From contig NW_026647187.1 in NCBI RefSeq assembly GCF_950295315.1, forward strand, positions 1-64,000: 64,000 nucleotides of DNA. The letters run 5' to 3'. Of this stretch, positions 23,466-35,654 are shown piece by piece; the stretch's first letter is position 1; every line of letters begins with the position of its first letter. This stretch comes from Erinaceus europaeus (lineage: Eukaryota > Chordata > Mammalia > Eulipotyphla > Erinaceidae). The position numbers and the translations under genes are program-made. The notes beneath the pieces are model-generated. The model was not told the origin of the DNA, made no database searches, and saw nothing but the letters and a program-made list of their open reading frames with translations.

Positions 23466-24745
23466 GTACATATATGTATGTGTATATTTATTATAAACTC
23501 TGACGGATATTGGCATCTCTATAAGGAGACAGAGTATGCCTTGTGCCAGAGAGACTTACAAAGCTGAGGCTCCAGAAATATAGGTGTAATCGCCAACAAA
23601 ACAAGCCAGAGCTCAGCAGTGCCCTGGTGACTCTCTTTGTATATCAGGGCCTGTCACTAAAATAAGTATATAAGTAAAATATTAATGAGTGCAGAGTGAG
23701 TGAGAGCCTGTGAGATTCAGAGACAGAGAAGGCAAGAAGAGAAATAGAAGAGTGGGAAAGAGACCAGAAGTCAAAAACCTCCCTCACTGAGTTCATACAT
23801 GACAGGTTCAAACCTGGGTTGTAGAGATTGTAAGGCAGCAGTCTCAAGTCCACAGAACCCAGACCACCCCAGTCTTCACCATATGTGTGTAGTATTTATG
23901 ACACGAAATGTATTTTGAGTGTAAACTTCCCTTCAATTATAAGAGAAAAATCTATCAAACAGAAGAAATGACCCCTCATGTAATATAGGACTAAATAAAT
24001 AAATAAATATGCAAATAAACGGGGATGATCTAGGAGAATTTGAAAAAAATGAAAAATAAAAACAAAAAGCACAAGAAGACCTGATTACAGCAGAAAATGG
24101 AAACCTTCTGCTGAAACAGAGGGCTGCTTCAAAAATTCTGAGACACTTCAGTGTCCAGGGAAATTAAGATTTCAGGAGAATGAAAAGAAACTCATATGTA
24201 CTCAAGCTTACACTAGAAAAAGGAGGCAAGTTCTGTACAATGATAGTTACAATAAAGATGCTGATAGAAATGCTATTAGAAATGCTACTGGAAGGTTCTA
24301 TTATTTATAATTGTATTGAATCCTGCTCCAACAGGTGGACAATTATTAATGAAAAAGGAAGCTGTTATAAATGTGTTAATTCTGATAAAGATCGATTACA
24401 TAGTTAGATAATTCTATAAATGAGATATATATGTATATATATGGATGTATATGTTTATTATAAAGTCTGAGATATACTGCCATGGAAATTAGGAGACAGA
24501 ATATGCCTTGTGTCAGAGAGACTTACAAAGTTGTGGCTCCAGTAGCCTAGGTGATATCACCAACAAAACAAGCCAGAGCTCAGCAGTGCCCTGGTGACTC
24601 TCTTTGTATATCTGGGCCTGTCAGTAAAATAAGTATATAAGTAAAATATCAATGAGTGAAGACAGAGTGTGTGAGAACATGTGAGACTTAGAGACAGAGA
24701 AGGCAAGAAGAGAAATAGATGAGTTGTAAAGAGACCAGAAGTCAA
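22486..24745 (+). repeat. Two AT-rich module copies
   Basis: The first copy is the longest at its 5' end, because it continues from epsilon without the G-spacer switch seen elsewhere. Microsatellites lie at about 23430-23485 and 24425-24455. An F-like block (about 23780-23880) separates the two copies. No gene is seen. Confidence 0.82.
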
Positions 24746-25470
24746 AAACCTCCTACACTGTGTTCATTGATGACATGTTAAAAGCTGGCTTATAGAGATT
24801 GTAAGGCAGCAGCTCTCATGCCCACAGACCCCAGACAGCCCCAGCCTTCACCATATGCTGTACTACCAGACCTGACATTAATGTGTGTGTGTGTGTGTGT
24901 GTGTGTCTGTCTGTCTGTCTGTCTGTCTGTGTCTGTGTGTGCTCAGAGCTCACCTATAGTAGTCTCCGAGCATGGGTGGGAAGGTAGCCAGCCTCACCTG
25001 CAACTTATGTACAGAGAACCTAGCTGGTCAGGGCTAGCCAGCTAGCCCAGATTCTGGCTAAGCAAGAATGCATATGCAAAGGGACTCTCATGTCTCCCTC
25101 TCCTGAGTTCCCTATTCAATCTCATGACTCACTATCATCCAAACACTGCCAACGGGGTAAGCTGGGGCACCCCTCAGAATTCAGGGGCAGGAGCCTGTCC
25201 AGTCACGTTTGGTTGCCTACTCAAACTCCAGAATCTCAGTCCACTGCTCAGGGCAGAAGATTACAAGCCCAGAAAGAACCCAGAAGGAGCTGTGTTTCAA
25301 CACAGATGGGAACTGTGTTTGACCAAACAATAGTGGATGAACCCGGCCCATTACACCTACCCTTTGTGTTTGGCTAAATCAATTGCTCCTGTGGCCTCAC
25401 AATCCCTGATCATGGTGTCCTGGGGTCCACACATCACACTCAGAGAGATTCCCAGAAGTAGGCATGCATG
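24746..25470 (+). repeat. Core module, cut at the inversion breakpoint
   Basis: F (TG/TCTG 24881-24950), G and the first ~115 bp of A are present. The copy ends in gaagtaggcatgcatg, and the next base starts antisense L1 sequence. The array normally continues gagtgtccc; the L1 side reads gtgtcag, so there is short microhomology at the break. Confidence 0.85.
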
Positions 25471-26075
25471 GTGTCAGTTGTGATATCTCCTGCATCGTTT
25501 ACAATTCTATTAATTTGAGTCTTCTCTCTTTTTTTGTTTGGTGAGTCTGGCTAGGGGTTTGTCAATTTTGTTTAATCTTTCATAGAACCAACATTTGGCT
25601 TCATTTATCTTTTGTATGGTTCTTTTATTTTTGATGTTGTTTATTTCTGATCTAACTTTAGTGATTTATGTCCTTCTGGTTGCTTTAGGGTTCCTTTGTT
25701 CCTCTTCCTCTAAGTCCTTGAGGTGTGCAGTAAGGTCGTTCATTTGGGCTTCTTCTTGGTGTTTAATATGTGATTGTATGGCTATAAGTTTCCCTCTCAG
25801 TACTGCTTTAGCTGTGTCCCAAATATTTTGATAGGTGTGTCTTCATTTTCATTAGTTTCCAGGAACATTTGAATTCCCTGTTTGAGTGAGTCTCTGACCC
25901 AGTGGTTCTTAAGGAGCATGTTGTTTAGTTTCCAAATTCTATGTCTTTTAATAATTTTCCATTTGTTGTTAAATGTTAGTTTTACTCCACTGTGGTCTGA
26001 GAAGATACTTGGGATGATTTCAATGTTTTTGAATTTATTGATGCTGTCTTTGTGGCCTAACATGTGGTCTATCCT
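25471..26075 (-). pseudogene. LINE-1 ORF2 central segment (end of endonuclease to linker), inverted
   Basis: Read on the - strand this encodes ORF2p from just after the endonuclease DNA-binding region onward. It has RIDHMLGHK, then IFSDHSGVKL with the SDH that carries the endonuclease active-site histidine, then WKLNNMLLKNHWV and the lysine-rich linker before the RT domain. It ends at a GDITTDT equivalent at 25471. At least one frameshift is needed within it (near 25500-25520). The + strand L1 5' UTR starts at 26076 with no spacer, which is the junction expected from twin priming. Its continuation lies at about 33051 on the + strand, so the two pieces were separated by a later inversion. Confidence 0.88.
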
Positions 26076-27261
26076 TAGCAGGCCAGTCAATAAGGGGTGA
26101 CACCAAAGAGGTGATTATAATTTAATTTGGGTTAAGAATTAGAGTAAAGGTGACACGGACTAGCGGGTCTCCAGATTTCCCAGGCAACGCCGGGCAAGGC
26201 GAGTGCGCCGGGCATTGTCCTCCGCCCAGGAAGGCGGCTCCCCCACCAGTTGCAGAGCGCGGTGGGCAGAGGACCCGGAGAGAGCACGTTAGCTCCGGGG
26301 CTTTCTCTTGGGAGTCTCCAGGGTCCACCGCGACCCTGAGGGTGGATCCGCAGACTTCTTGAGTATAGCTCTCATTGGATCAAAGGACTCGGAGCTAGTT
26401 TCCACTTTCGAGAAATCCTTTTAAAAAGTCTGGAGGGGGGGTTTTCCCGGAAGCTGCTAGCCTCTGAGCTCCACATGCACTCCCCTGGAGAGAATAGGAT
26501 TTTCTGCCTTTAGCAGGCCAGCCAATAAGGTGTCCTTAGACACCAAGGTGGCGATTAAAACTTAATTTGGGTTAAGATTTAGAGTAGGGGAAAAAATTCT
26601 TTTTTCTTCCTTTTAATTTTCAAGCATACATCCTTCCCGCCGCCCCTCCCCCCCACAAGCAGTCCCTGGGACCAGGTCCTAGCAGGATACCCCATACCAC
26701 CAAACAGGGTGTTTTTTTTTTTAATTCACTGATACGCATTTGGGAAGTTCCTTACACTGCTCTTTAATTACAACTCTTCTTATCTTCTCCCTTTTCTCTC
26801 TCTTATCTCTCTCTCTTTTTTCTTTCTTTTCTTTTTTTTTAATCTTGTCATACACTTCTTTCTTCTCTGCCTTTCTGAATTTGTGAATTACTTTGGGGAA
26901 GAAATATGACTCAGAGTGGACTCTCTATGTGTGTATCTCTGCTCTAGTTCCCTTTTCCCTTTTGTTACACCTAGAATATACACTGGATATTAGATTTGCA
27001 TAACTGTCTATTCTTGCTATCCTCTCTTTCTTTTCTCTTTCTTCACTGGGATTTGGTTGCTATTTTTTCACGAACTGGAGAAATTGTTTGGCTAACTGGT
27101 AACGATTAAACTACTTCAATACTTACTTCAGTTGCTACTGTAATTCCGGATGTTGGTGAGTGCAATTGTCATAAAGGTATTTAGTACAGTGTTACTTGTA
27201 CTCAAGACACAACAACTGAGGTACAACAGAGCATAAAAAAAGAGAAACACATAAATAAAAA
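26076..27261 (+). promoter_or_regulatory. LINE-1 5' UTR with a 435-bp duplicated start
   Basis: The L1 5' UTR holds the internal promoter of the element. Here it is about 1.19 kb. The start tagcaggccag(t/c)caataagg, followed by tttgggttaaga(a/t)ttagagta, occurs at 26076 and again at 26511, so there is one full and one partial monomer. The interval 26150-26400 is GC- and CpG-rich, as expected for a promoter. It is followed by long pyrimidine tracts (about 26760-26850) up to the ORF1 ATG. I do not see evidence that it is active. Confidence 0.75.
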
Positions 27262-28176
27262 ATGGGTAGATTAAACACAAATAAAACTGCTACACCAATG
27301 AATGAAGACAAGAGCCCCGATGAAACCACAAATCATTCAGAAGTAACCATAGATAAGAAAAGTATGCAAGCAATAATAAACTTATTAATCACAGAAATGA
27401 AAACAACATTGGAGGAAAGGAATGGCAGTATTAGGGAAACAACAGTTGAGACCCCCAAGGAAAATACTGATTATCTTGAGGCAATTTGAGAACTGAAAGC
27501 TGAAATAGCTGTAATGAAGAAAGAAGCTGAGGCAAGGGAAAGCAGACTAACAGAAGCAGAAAACAGAATTAATCAGACAGAGGATGAGTTAGAGAAAACT
27601 AAGAAATAGGTGAAAGAGCTTAAAAAGAGATTGAGAGACACTGAAAACAACAACAGAGACATATGGGATGATCTCAAAAGAAGTAACATTCTTATAATTG
27701 GCCTGCCAGAGGAAGAAAGAGAGGAAGGGGAAGCAAACATTCTAGAGGAAATAATACAAGAAAACTTCCCAGACCTGAATAACACAAAGGATATCAAGGT
27801 TCAAGAGGCCCAGAGACTACCAAACAGAATCAACCCAGACCTGAAGACACCAAGACACATCATAGTCACAATGAGAAGAAGTAAGGATAAAGAAAGGATC
27901 CTAAAGGCTGCAAGAGAGAAACAAAAAGTCACATACAAGGGAAAACCCATAAGACTATCTGCAGATTTCTCCACTCAAACTCTAAAAGCCAGAAGGGAGT
28001 GGCAAGATATCAATCGAACCCTGAATGAAAAAAGGGTTTCAACCAAGGATAATATATCCTGCTAGACTTTCATTCAAGCTAGATGGAGGGATCAAAACCT
28101 TCTTAGACAAACAACAGTTAAAGGAGGCAATCATCACCAAGCCGGCCCTGAAAGAGGTACTAAAAGATCTCTTATA
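27262..28176 (+). pseudogene. LINE-1 ORF1 (RNA-binding chaperone), disabled
   Basis: L1 ORF1p is a trimeric RNA-binding protein that coats L1 RNA. The ATG at 27262 opens a ~304-codon frame. It has a lysine/glutamate-rich coiled-coil half, then the RRM region beginning SNILIIGLPEEE, and the C-terminal domain with PRHIIVTMRRSKDKERIL and later KARREWQDI. It is shorter than the roughly 340 residues of the human protein. Two in-frame stops (TGA at 27487, TAG at 27607) and a one-base frameshift in the A-run at 28028-28033 break it; the out-of-frame tail (ARLSFKLDGGIKTF) reaches its stop at 28174. It is 61 nt from ORF2, normal L1 spacing. Clearly dead. Confidence 0.9.
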
Positions 28177-28237
28177 AACAAGAACATCACTATAATACTT
28201 GCAATATATTAGAGTAAACAAATTGTTTTTTAGAACA

Positions 28238-28790
28238 ATGGCACTACAATACATTAAATCCATAATATCAATAAATGTCAATGGCTTAAACTCACCCATC
28301 AAAAGGCACAGGGTGGGGGGATGGCTCAGAAAACATAACCCAACCATATGCTGCTTGCAAGAATCCCATCTGTCACAACAAGATAAACACAGACTTAAAG
28401 TGAAAGGATGGAAAACTATCATACAGGCTAACGGTCCACAAAAAAGGGCAGGAACAGCCATTCTCATCTCAGATACGATAGATTTTAAATTAAATAAAGT
28501 AATAAAAGATAGGCAAGGACATTACATAATGATTAGAGGATCAATCAGCCAAGAAGACTTAACAATTATTAACATCTATGCACCCAACGGGGGACCATCT
28601 AAATACATTAAGCATCTACTGAAAGAATTTCAAAAATACATCAATAGTAATACAATAATAGTGGGAGACTTCAATACCCCACTCTCAGGCTTAGACAGAT
28701 CAACAAAGCAAAGAACCAATAAAGATACAAGAGAATTGAATGAAGAGATTGACAGACTAGACCTCTTGGACATTTTCAGACTCCTCCACT
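28238..28790 (+). pseudogene. LINE-1 ORF2 N-terminal fragment (endonuclease domain)
   Basis: The ORF2p endonuclease nicks target DNA to start retrotransposition. From the ATG at 28238, 184 codons remain open. They include SINVNGLNSPIKRHR with the catalytic asparagine, LQESHL with the catalytic glutamate, and VGDFNTPLSGLD with the catalytic Asp-x-Asn. The frame stops matching L1 after RLLH at 28790, and array sequence in inverted orientation follows at once. The remaining part of the domain (RIDH, SDH) is at 25471-26075 on the other strand; about two dozen codons between the two pieces are missing, consistent with deletion at a twin-priming junction. Confidence 0.92.
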
Positions 28791-28804
28791 CTAATAGCAT
28801 TTCT
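28791..28804 (-). repeat. L1 target-site duplication, left copy (now inverted)
   Basis: These 14 bases read agaaatgctattag on the - strand, identical to 37016-37029 on the + strand. They lie exactly where the array meets the L1 endonuclease fragment. The uninterrupted array has gatagaaatgctattagaaa here, so this is the empty target site. The copies are now inverted relative to each other because of the later inversion. Confidence 0.85.
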
Positions 28805-30782
28805 ATCAGCATCCTTATTGTAACTATCATTGTACAGAACTTGCCTCCTTTCTCTAGTGTAAGCTTCAGTACTTATGAGTTTCTTTTCATTCTTCTGAAA
28901 TCTTAATTTTCCTGGACTCTGAAGTGTCTCGGAATTTTTGAAGCAGCCCTCTGTTTCTCAGCAGATGGTTTCCATTTTCTGCTGTAATCAGGTCTTCTTG
29001 TGCTTTTTGTTTTTATTTTTCATTTTTTTCAAATTCTACTAGATCATCCCCATTTATTTTCATATTTATTTATTTATTTAGTCCTATATTACATGAGGGG
29101 TCATTTCTTCTGCTTGATAGATTATTCTCTTATAATTGAAGGAAAGTTTACACTCACAATACATTTAGTGTCATAAATACTACACACATATGGTGAAGGC
29201 TGGGGTGGTCTGGGGTCTGTCGACTTGAGACTGCTGCCTTACAATCTCTACAACCCAGGTTGGAACCTGTAATGTATGAACACAGTGTGGGAGGTTTTTG
29301 ACTTCTGGTCTCTTTCCCACTCTTCTATTTCTCTTCTTGCCTTCTCTGTCTCTGACTCTCACAGGCTCTCACTCACTCTGTCTGCACTCATTAATATTTT
29401 ACTTATGTACTTATTTTACTGACAGGCCCTGATATAAAAAGAGATTCACCAGGGCACTGCTGACCTCTGGCTTGTTTTGTTGGCAATTTCACCTAGGTTT
29501 TTGTAGCATCAGCTTTGTAAGTCTCTCTGGCACAAGCCATACTCTGTCTCCTCATACACATGCCAGTATCCCTCAGAGTTTATAATAAAGATACAGATAC
29601 ATATATGTACATATATATATACATATATATATATGTCAATTTTAGAATTGTTGACATTTTTATTTGATCTTAATGCAGAGTTATCACATTCATAACATCC
29701 TCCTTATTCACAAATAATTGGTCACGTAGTTGGAGCAGGATTCACTACAATTATAAATTAGAAACCTTCCAGGAGCATTTCCAATAGCCTTTCTATCAGT
29801 ATCCTTATTGTAATTATCATAGCACAGAACTTGCCTCCATATTCTAGTGTTAGCTTCAATATGTATGCCTTTCTTTTCATTCTCAGGAATTCTTAATTTG
29901 CCTGTACCCTGAAGTGTCAGGGAATTTTCAAAGCAGCCCTCTGTTTCTCCGCCCACGTTTACTATATTTCTGCTGTAATCAGGTCTTCCTGTAGTTTTTG
30001 TTTTTATTTTTTTCAAATCCTCCTAGATCATCCCCATTTATTTGCATATTTATTTATATATTTAGTCCGATATCACATGAGGGGTCATTTCTTCTGCATG
30101 ATAGATTTTCTCTTATAATTGAAGGGAACTTTTGACACACAATACATTTCCTTTTGCAGATACTACACACTACTACAACTATTACCGCACTGTTTTTGAC
30201 AGTGACATCCAATGCTTAATGGATTAGTATTGCATGGCTCTAAAGAATGTTCACTATTTAACCTACAATGTTTTTAACCTCACAAATATTTATTCTGTTA
30301 TTTTTTGGGGATGAATGGATTACAGTCAACAGTTACATGTAATAGTGGTCACGGGGGTAATTTTTGCCACTTTCCCTGTATTTCTGTACATCATTTGTAA
30401 CTTTCTTATTAAGGAGAAGGAAATAGTCATAAATTGAGAGAGCAGGGCCCAAGCAGGAAGAGAGACAGAGAGACAGCTGCAGTTCAGTTTTGGCACTAGC
30501 TCAGCTTTTCCGTAGCTGGGTAAGTGGTGAGCAGGGGCTCAAAACGGGATCCTGGGCTTCCACATAGTTCCATGTCAGATCCACCAGCTGTGCCTCCAAC
30601 CCATGCTCCCTTCATTGTCCATGTAACTATAGATCTGCTCTAGGCACTTCTCACCTTCATATGCCAGAAACTTAATACTTCTCCCCTCCACCCATGAAAT
30701 TTTGACCTTTTACTTGAGTGGAAAACAGCAACCCCAATCCACGTTATTTCAGGGAAAAGTGTGTGGGTCTCTGTGGGAGTGA

Positions 30783-30818
<36 letters not shown>

Positions 30819-31189
30819 GTGTACATAAGTGTGTTTCAGTTATGATTACCGCTGTTGTTTCTTTATACCTGATGCAGGGTCTTAGGAACTGGGTTGTGCT
30901 ATGACAAAGGAAGTTTCCACTGCACAAGTGGTTTTTCAAATATGAATGGCACATTGGATATTCTGGACACTGTTGTGCATTCTCCCAGGTGGTCCTCAGA
31001 TGGGTTCTTTCCTTTGCTATTCCCATGCTGTGTGTAATTTTCTGTGTAGACTCAAAGTGGAGTGGGATGGGGGAGCTCACCTGCATTCTACTGTGTGTCC
31101 ACAAGGTGGCAGAAAAGCCCATAGTTGAGTGTAGAGATTCTGTGGAATGAGTATAACTCCATTTGTGCCTGTGCCTCTGTGGATGTGTG

Positions 31190-31220
31190 TGTGTCTGTGA
31201 CTGTGAGAGTGTGTCTTTGT

Positions 31221-31277
<57 letters not shown>
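31190..31277 (-). repeat. Long GT microsatellite (block D, inverted)
   Basis: A GT tract, almost pure from about 31219 to 31277. It is the longest dinucleotide version of block D in the window. Confidence 0.9.
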
Positions 31278-31278
<1 letters not shown>

Positions 31279-31721
31279 TAGGGAGAGAGAGAGAACAAGA
31301 GAATCACTGTGGCACAGGTGATTTTGTGCAAAACACTTGGCACATTCTGATTTACCGCTCAATATTGACACCATTGTAGCTCTCCTTGGCCCTTGGTCAC
31401 TTTTTTTCTTTTCAGATGTAAAGACACTGAAGAGAGAGAGGTTTTTGCCCTGAGGCTTGCACTGGGAACTAGCAGCTGCCCTGTGTGTGTTGCCAGACTA
31501 GGAAACTTGTGGTGTCTGTCCATGTGGAGAGTCTCCTGGATGAGTTCCTTCTGGAGCATTTTTTGCTAGGTCCCGTTGGAGCTGCATATAGCTAATAATT
31601 TGGAGATTTTACTCCTTTGGACAATTCTTTTCCTGATGCACAGTCTCTCTCCATGTTTTAGCAATCAATTGTCGGAATGTCTTATCGCATGCATTGTAGA
31701 AAATGACTACATCAGTGTCTT

Positions 31722-31784
<63 letters not shown>
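31722..31784 (-). repeat. Compound microsatellite, block C, inverted
   Basis: It reads (CT)n(AT)n on the + strand, the reverse of all other C blocks. It confirms the orientation of the inverted segment. Confidence 0.95.
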
Positions 31785-33050
31785 CATGTAGAGGTCTGAA
31801 AATATATTTTAGCTAGAGACATGCACAGGTCTGGATTAGGGTAGTAATGAGGATACACCAGGCCCTTCTGAGTCACAGTCATGAGAGACATCTCACAGAG
31901 CCATTCGTTTACCTCTTTTCACTCTACAAATCTCTCTCAGCACAAACTACAGCTGCCAAATCATCTACTTCCCTCTTGCTCTTTCTGTCCACCGAGTCCT
32001 ATCCCAAAATGTAAATCAAAGAAGAAATAGACATAGTGCAGTTTCGTGCATCCAGGACAGTCTAGGCTGGACGAGGGAGATGCAATACGCCAGCCTGCAT
32101 CTTGGCTGGAGCGTCACTAAGACTACTTCCAAATTGGAGAGTCGAGGGCAGTTTTGGAGAGTGGGCTGCAGGCCAAGTGTTGCTTCTCAGAGTGGGATAA
32201 GAAGGCCCTCCCAACTAGGTGCACAGCTATCCAGGGGTCAAGAGGTCTGCCAGCCTGCTAGATCCTGGATGGATTCGTGAGTATGTCCTCAGGCCCCAAG
32301 TGGTAACAGGTGTTTCCAATTGTCTTTATTAGCAGCAACAAGGCCCTCAGGGGACGGGCGGGGCTGTGATCTCCACTGGAATCTCCTAATTTAAACAATG
32401 GAGGCATCCATCTTCCTTTTGTCTCTCCATAGCAAGAGCCCAGGGAGTTTGTGCTTCCTGCAAGCAGAGCGACTTTGTATGGGACACTCATGCATGCCTA
32501 CTTCTGTGAGTAGTAAGTGCATTCATCATGAACTCAGTCGTCCTGGTGTTGAAATTTTCCTTTCTTTGCCCTTTGGATTACTTAGTCTCGTGCATATGGT
32601 GTAGTACAGAGGGAAACTGAGGAGACAGCGTTCCTGCTGTAGGTAACAGGCATCTATCCATCTCCACCTGCAGCTGTCCAGGCCCTCTGTGCTTGACTCC
32701 CATTCTCCAGGGCCCTGAGGCTGACATTCAGCCTAAATGCAGCCCTCCTCAATTTCCTGCACTGCATCCTTGTCATTATTCCATGAGATCCCAGGTCAAG
32801 AGAAGTGAAACTCTATCCCCCTGGCACACACATTGTGCTTTCCCTCTATTGGGCCGAATGTAAAGGATCTGTGGTACTGATGGCCACACCAGTGTCCAGA
32901 GTTTCCACACAAAATGGAAGTTTCCAGGGTCCATAAAGAGGGTGTTTTGATGGCTGTGAAATGTATTTTCCAAGTGCCTCCTGGGGTTTCAAATCCTTTT
33001 GAAGCCTGAAGTTATTTCTTATATCTAGGGAATTTTTTCACCTATGGCCA

Positions 33051-35654
33051 GAGAGTCCTGCGAAATTTCTATAAAGAACTATATGCCACCAAGCTAGAGA
33101 ATCTGGAAGAAATGGAACAATTCCTAGAAACCTATGCACTTCCAAAACTGAACCAAGAAGAACTACAAAATCTAAATGCACCAATCACAGACAAAGAAAT
33201 TGAAATCGTTATTAAGAATCTCCCCAACAACAAAAGTCCTGGACTAGATGGCTTCAGAAACGAATTCTACAAAACCTTCAGGAAACAGTTAATACCCATA
33301 CTTCTTAAGCTATTCCATAAGACTGAAGAAACAGGAATACTCTCTTCCACCTTTTATGAAGCCAACATCACCCTGATACCAAAAGCTGATAGAGACAGAA
33401 CAAAAAGGAAAACTACAGACCAATATCGCTGATGAACATAGATGCCAAAATATTAAACAAGGTCTTGGCCAACCGGATACAGCAACACATCAAAAAGATT
33501 GTTCATCATGACCAAGTGGGATTCATCCCAGGAATGCAAGGCTGGTTCAACATCCGTAAGTCAATCAATGTCATTCACCACATCAATAAAAGCAAAGCCA
33601 AAAACCACATGATTATCTCAATAGATGCAGAGAAAGCCTTTGACAAAATCCAACACCTATTCATGCTCAAAACTCTACAAAAAATGGGAATAGATGGGAA
33701 ATTCCTCAAGATAGTGGAGTTTATATATAGCAAGCCTACAGCCAACATCATACTCAATGGACAGAAGCTGAAAGCATTCCCCCTTAGATCGGGGACTAGA
33801 CAGGGCTGTCCACTGTCACCGTTACTCTTCAACATAGTATTGGAAGTTCTTGCCATAGCAATCAGGCAAGAGAAAGAAATCAAAGGGATACAGATTGGAA
33901 GGGAAGAAGTCAAGCTTTCACTATTTGCAGATGATATGATAGTATACACAGAAAGACCTAAAGAATCCAGTAGAAAATTACTGGAAGTTATTAGGCAATA
34001 TAGCAAGGTATCAGGCTACAAAATCAATGTACAAAAATCAGTGGCATTTCTTTATGCAAACACTAAATCTGAAGAAGAAGACATCCAGAAATCACTCCCA
34101 TTTACTGTTTCAGCAAAATCAATCAAATACCTAGGAATAAAGTTGACCAAAGAAGTGAAAGACTTGTATGCTGAAAACTATGAGTCGCTACTCAAGGAAA
34201 TAGAAACTGATACCAAGAAATGGAAAGATATCCCATGCTCATGGATTGGAAGAATAAATATCATCAAAATGAAAATTCTCCCGAGAGCCATATACAAATT
34301 TAATGCAATACCCATCAAAGTTCCACCAAGCTTCTTTAAGAGAATAGAAAAAACACTACAATCATTTATCTGGAACCTGAAAACACCTAGAATTGCCAAA
34401 ACCATCTTAAGGAAAAGAAACAGAAATGGAGGCATCACATTCCCAGACCTTAAACAATATTATAAAGCCAACATCATCAAAACTGCATGGTACTGGAACA
34501 AAAATTGGCATACAGACCAGTGGAACAGAATTGAAAGCCCAGAAGTAAATCCCAACACCTATGGGCATCTAATCTTTGATAAGGGGGCACAAAGGATTAA
34601 ATGGAAAAAGGAGGCTCTCTTCAATAAATGGTGCTGGGAAAACTGGGTTGAAACATGCAGAAGAATGAAATTGATCCACTTTATCTCACCAGAAACAAAA
34701 ATCAACTCCAAATGGATCAAAGACCTAGATGTCAGACCATAAACAATCAAATACTTAGAGGAAAACATTGGTAAAACACTTTCCCACATACACCTCAAGG
34801 ACATCTTTGATGAATCAAACCCAATTGCAAGGAAGACTAAAGCAGAAACAAACCAATGGGACTACATCAAATTGAAAAGCTTCTGCACATCCAAAGAAAG
34901 TATTAAACAAACAGAGAGACCCCTCACAGAATGGGAGAAGATCTTCACATGCCATACATCAGACAAGAAACTAATCACCAAAATATATAAAGAGCTCAGC
35001 AAACTTAGCCGCAAAAAAACAAATGACCCCATCCAAAAATGGGCAGAGGAAATGAACAAAACATTCACCACAGAGGAGATCCAAAAGGCTAACAAACATA
35101 TGAAAAACTGCTCTAGGTCACTGATCGTCAGAGAAATGCAAATTAAGACAACACTAAGATACCACCTCACTCCTGTAAGAATGGCATACATCAAAAAGGA
35201 CAGCAGCAACAAATGCTGGAGAGGATGTGGGGACAGAGGAACCCTTTTACATTACTGGTGGGAATGTAAATTGGTACAGCCTCTGTGGAGAGCAGTCTGG
35301 AAAACTCTCAGAAGACTAGACATGGACCTTCCATATGACCCAGCAATTCCTCTCCTGGGGTTATACTCCAAGGACTCCATAACACCCAACCAAAAAGAGG
35401 TGTGTACTCCTATGTTCATAGCAGCACAATTCGTAATAGCTCAAACCTGGAAGCAACCCAGGTGCCCAACAACAGATGAGTGGCTGAGAAAGCTGTGGTA
35501 TATATACACAATGGAATACTATGCAGCTATCAAGAACAATGAACCCACCTTCTCTGACCCATCTTGGACAGAGCTAGAAGGAATTATGTTAAGTGAACTA
35601 AGTCAGAAAGATAAAGATGAGTATGGGATGATCCCACTCATCAACAGAAGCTGA
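33051..35654 (+). pseudogene. LINE-1 ORF2 reverse transcriptase and C-terminal region
   Basis: ORF2p copies L1 RNA into DNA at the target. The fragment enters the ORF2 frame at about 33055 (LRNFYKELYATKLENLEEM). It contains [14 protein letters not shown], the RT motifs [11 protein letters not shown] and [14 protein letters not shown], and the catalytic box FADDMIVY (ADD at 33927-33935). It ends with the cysteine-rich region [18 protein letters not shown], in which a tyrosine replaces the cysteine after the histidine of the human protein (recalled). Two lesions kill it: a one-base frameshift at the A-run 33402-33406 and a TAA at 34740-34742; the same frame then runs to its natural stop at 35652-35654. 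The preceding ~200 residues are at 25471-26075 in reverse. Confidence 0.93.

Larger units (their letters stand above)
28791..33050 (-). repeat. Inverted array segment (AT modules, epsilon, core D-C-S, A, B)
   Basis: About 4.26 kb of the array lies on the opposite strand from the rest of the window. Ascending, the pieces are: two AT-module copies (28791 to about 30600, separated by an F-like block at about 29200-29300), epsilon (about 30600-31140), D as a long GT tract (about 31190-31277), C (31722-31784), S (about 31910-32010), A (about 32215-32510, inverted AATAAA at 32325) and B (about 32511-33046). A and B are in changed order and E is missing, so this copy had rearranged before or during the inversion. 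Confidence 0.85.

Noticed and set aside
30640..31374. 244-codon - strand open frame
   Set aside because: Much of it is threonine/histidine from the CA microsatellite, with the rest spanning epsilon and block D. Open because dinucleotide repeats lack stops.
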